Below, one piece after another: positions 39,835-40,998 of a stretch of 40,998 bases of DNA (the first letter of the stretch is position 1; each line of letters starts with the position of its first letter). Source of the stretch: Paracoccaceae bacterium (GTDB lineage: Bacteria; Pseudomonadota; Alphaproteobacteria; Rhodobacterales; Rhodobacteraceae); contig JAGXGW010000011.1 in assembly GCA_024636555.1 (NCBI GenBank), forward strand, positions 1 through 40,998, in the 5' to 3' direction. The translations under genes and the position numbers were made by a program. The notes under the pieces were generated by a model. The model did not search any database, had not been told where the DNA came from, and was given only the letters and a program-made list of their open reading frames with translations.

Positions 39835-40998
39835 ACCTTGTTCATCCGGTTGTCGATCAGGTTGTCGACCACCGAAGGATCGGCCAGCGTCGAGGTATCA
39901 CCCAAGGCGCCGTAATCGTTCTCGGCGATCTTGCGCAGGATGCGGCGCATGATTTTGCCCGAACGGGTTTTCGGCAGGCCGGGCGCCCACTGGATCAGGT
40001 CGGGGCTGGCGATGGGGCCAATCTCCGAGCGGACCCATTTCACCAGTTCCTTGCGAAGCTCCTCGGACGGCTCGATCCCGTTCATCAGCGTGACATAGGC
40101 ATAGATGCCCTGTCCCTTGATGCTGTGCGGATAGCCCACGACAGCCGCCTCGGCCACGTTGACATGCGCGACCAGCGCGCTTTCCACTTCGGCGGTACCC
40201 ATCCGGTGGCCCGAGACGTTGATCACGTCGTCGACGCGGCCGGTGATCCAGTAATAGCCATCCGCATCGCGGCGGCAGCCATCGCCGGAGAAGTAATAGC
40301 CTTTGTAATCGCTGAAATAGGTTTTCTCGAACCGCTCGTGATCGCCGTAGACCGTCCGCATCTGGCCGGGCCAGCTATCCTTGAGGCACAGCACGCCCTC
40401 GGCGGCGGTGGTGTGGATTTCCTCGCCTGTCTGCGGGTCAAGGATCACCGGTTGCACGCCGAAAAAGGGCAGGGTGGCCGAACCCGGCTTGGTGGGTGTC
40501 GCACCGGGCAGCGGCGTCAGAAGATGCCCGCCGGTTTCGGTCTGCCACCATGTATCGACGATGGGGCATTTGCCCTTGCCGACCACGTCATTGTACCAGT
40601 TCCACGCCTCGGGGTTGATCGGCTCGCCCACGGTGCCCAGCAGCTTGATGCTGGACAGGTCGTATTTCTCGACCGGCTCGGTGCCATGCGCCATCAGCGC
40701 GCGGATCGCGGTGGGGGCGGTGTAGAACTGGTTCACCTTGTGCTTTTCGCACACGGCCCAGAACCGGCCCGCATCGGGCCATGTCGGCACGCCCTCGAAC
40801 ATCAGTGTGGTGGCACCGTTGGCCAGCGGGCCATAGACGGTGTAGCTGTGCCCGGTGACCCAGCCAACATCGGCGGTGCACCAGAAGATGTCGCCGTCGT
40901 GGTAATCGAACGTGTATTGATGCGTCATCGCGGCATAGGCCAGATAGCCGCCCGATGTATGGACAACGCCCTTGGGCTGGCCGGTGGAGCCGGAGGTG
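39831..40998 (-). CDS. acs: Acetyl-CoA synthetase, C-terminal part (cut by window edge)
   Basis: The frame is open to the right edge, so the N-terminal part (a bit over 250 residues expected) lies outside. At the edge it reads [20 protein letters not shown], the ATP/AMP phosphate-binding loop of AMP-forming synthetases. Further motifs are [19 protein letters not shown] (adenine and acetate site), [20 protein letters not shown] and [20 protein letters not shown]. In the last, the lysine of SGK is the catalytic lysine acetylated by Pat-type enzymes in relatives. It activates acetate for assimilation and leads an operon with adk and the symporter genes. Confidence 0.92.
   Translation of the reverse strand, partial: TSGSTGQPKGVVHTSGGYLAYAAMTHQYTFDYHDGDIFWCTADVGWVTGHSYTVYGPLANGATTLMFEGVPTWPDAGRFWAVCEKHKVNQFYTAPTAIRALMAHGTEPVEKYDLSSIKLLGTVGEPINPEAWNWYNDVVGKGKCPIVDTWWQTETGGHLLTPLPGATPTKPGSATLPFFGVQPVILDPQTGEEIHTTAAEGVLCLKDSWPGQMRTVYGDHERFEKTYFSDYKGYYFSGDGCRRDADGYYWITGRVDDVINVSGHRMGTAEVESALVAHVNVAEAAVVGYPHSIKGQGIYAYVTLMNGIEPSEELRKELVKWVRSEIGPIASPDLIQWAPGLPKTRSGKIMRRILRKIAENDYGALGDTSTLADPSVVDNLIDNRMNKV

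Overview
This is a chromosomal segment of a high-GC alphaproteobacterium, most likely Rhodobacterales (Roseobacter group). The evidence is the set of characteristic gene neighbours: a TRAP transporter beside a HyuA/HyuB catabolic operon, an asparagine synthetase with the MCGFVCLWN-type start, a glutaredoxin-MauE fusion, and an acs / adk / DUF4212 / VC_2705-type symporter / CNB-CBS-DUF294 / membrane-exonuclease block. No rRNA, tRNA or CRISPR array was seen.

Layout. (1) 1-3520: a 5'-truncated DUF3307-like gene, then a minus-strand pair encoding a small membrane protein with a cyclic-nucleotide-binding domain and an ammonium-transporter/class III adenylate cyclase fusion. The pair is followed by an IS1182-like transposase remnant. 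By eye this part is less GC-rich than the catabolic genes and looks acquired. (2) 4050-7593: asparagine synthetase (TTG start), a rhomboid protease and glucokinase. (3) 7815-21038: two divergent operons around a HutC/GntR-type regulator. Leftward: tautomerase-SnoaL fusion, HyuB, HyuA, an isochorismatase-fold protein, an ICL/PEP-mutase-family lyase and an FAD oxidoreductase, all overlapping or within a few bases. Rightward: the regulator, LeuC-like and LeuD-like hydratase subunits and a DctPQM TRAP transporter. Together these look like uptake and breakdown of one small organic acid, imide or lactam. The TRAP small subunit has an in-frame TAA.

(4) 21063-27963: a stress-like cluster with a glutaredoxin-MauE protein, a small acidic protein, an ECF sigma factor, an SH3 protein, CuZn-SOD, a DUF892 (YciE/F) protein and a PRC-barrel protein, plus a P450 and an SRPBCC protein in a more AT-rich stretch. 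Five transcription units here carry GGAAC-N16/17-NGTT upstream, resembling the EcfG general-stress promoter; the sigma gene itself has a perfect GGAAC-N17-CGTT. (5) 28081-31147: enoyl-CoA hydratase and two acyl-CoA dehydrogenase subunits in one operon. (6) 31565-32998: an unassigned polytopic membrane protein. (7) 33013-40998: an acetate-related block on the minus strand: acetyl-CoA synthetase (cut by the window edge), adenylate kinase, the two symporter subunits, a CNB-CBS-DUF294 regulator, a small membrane protein and a membrane-anchored PAS-exonuclease.

The best candidate for a little-described system is the ammonium-channel/adenylate-cyclase fusion encoded next to its own putative membrane cAMP receptor. 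The divergent HyuAB/LeuCD/lyase pathway and the local GGAAC regulon come next.
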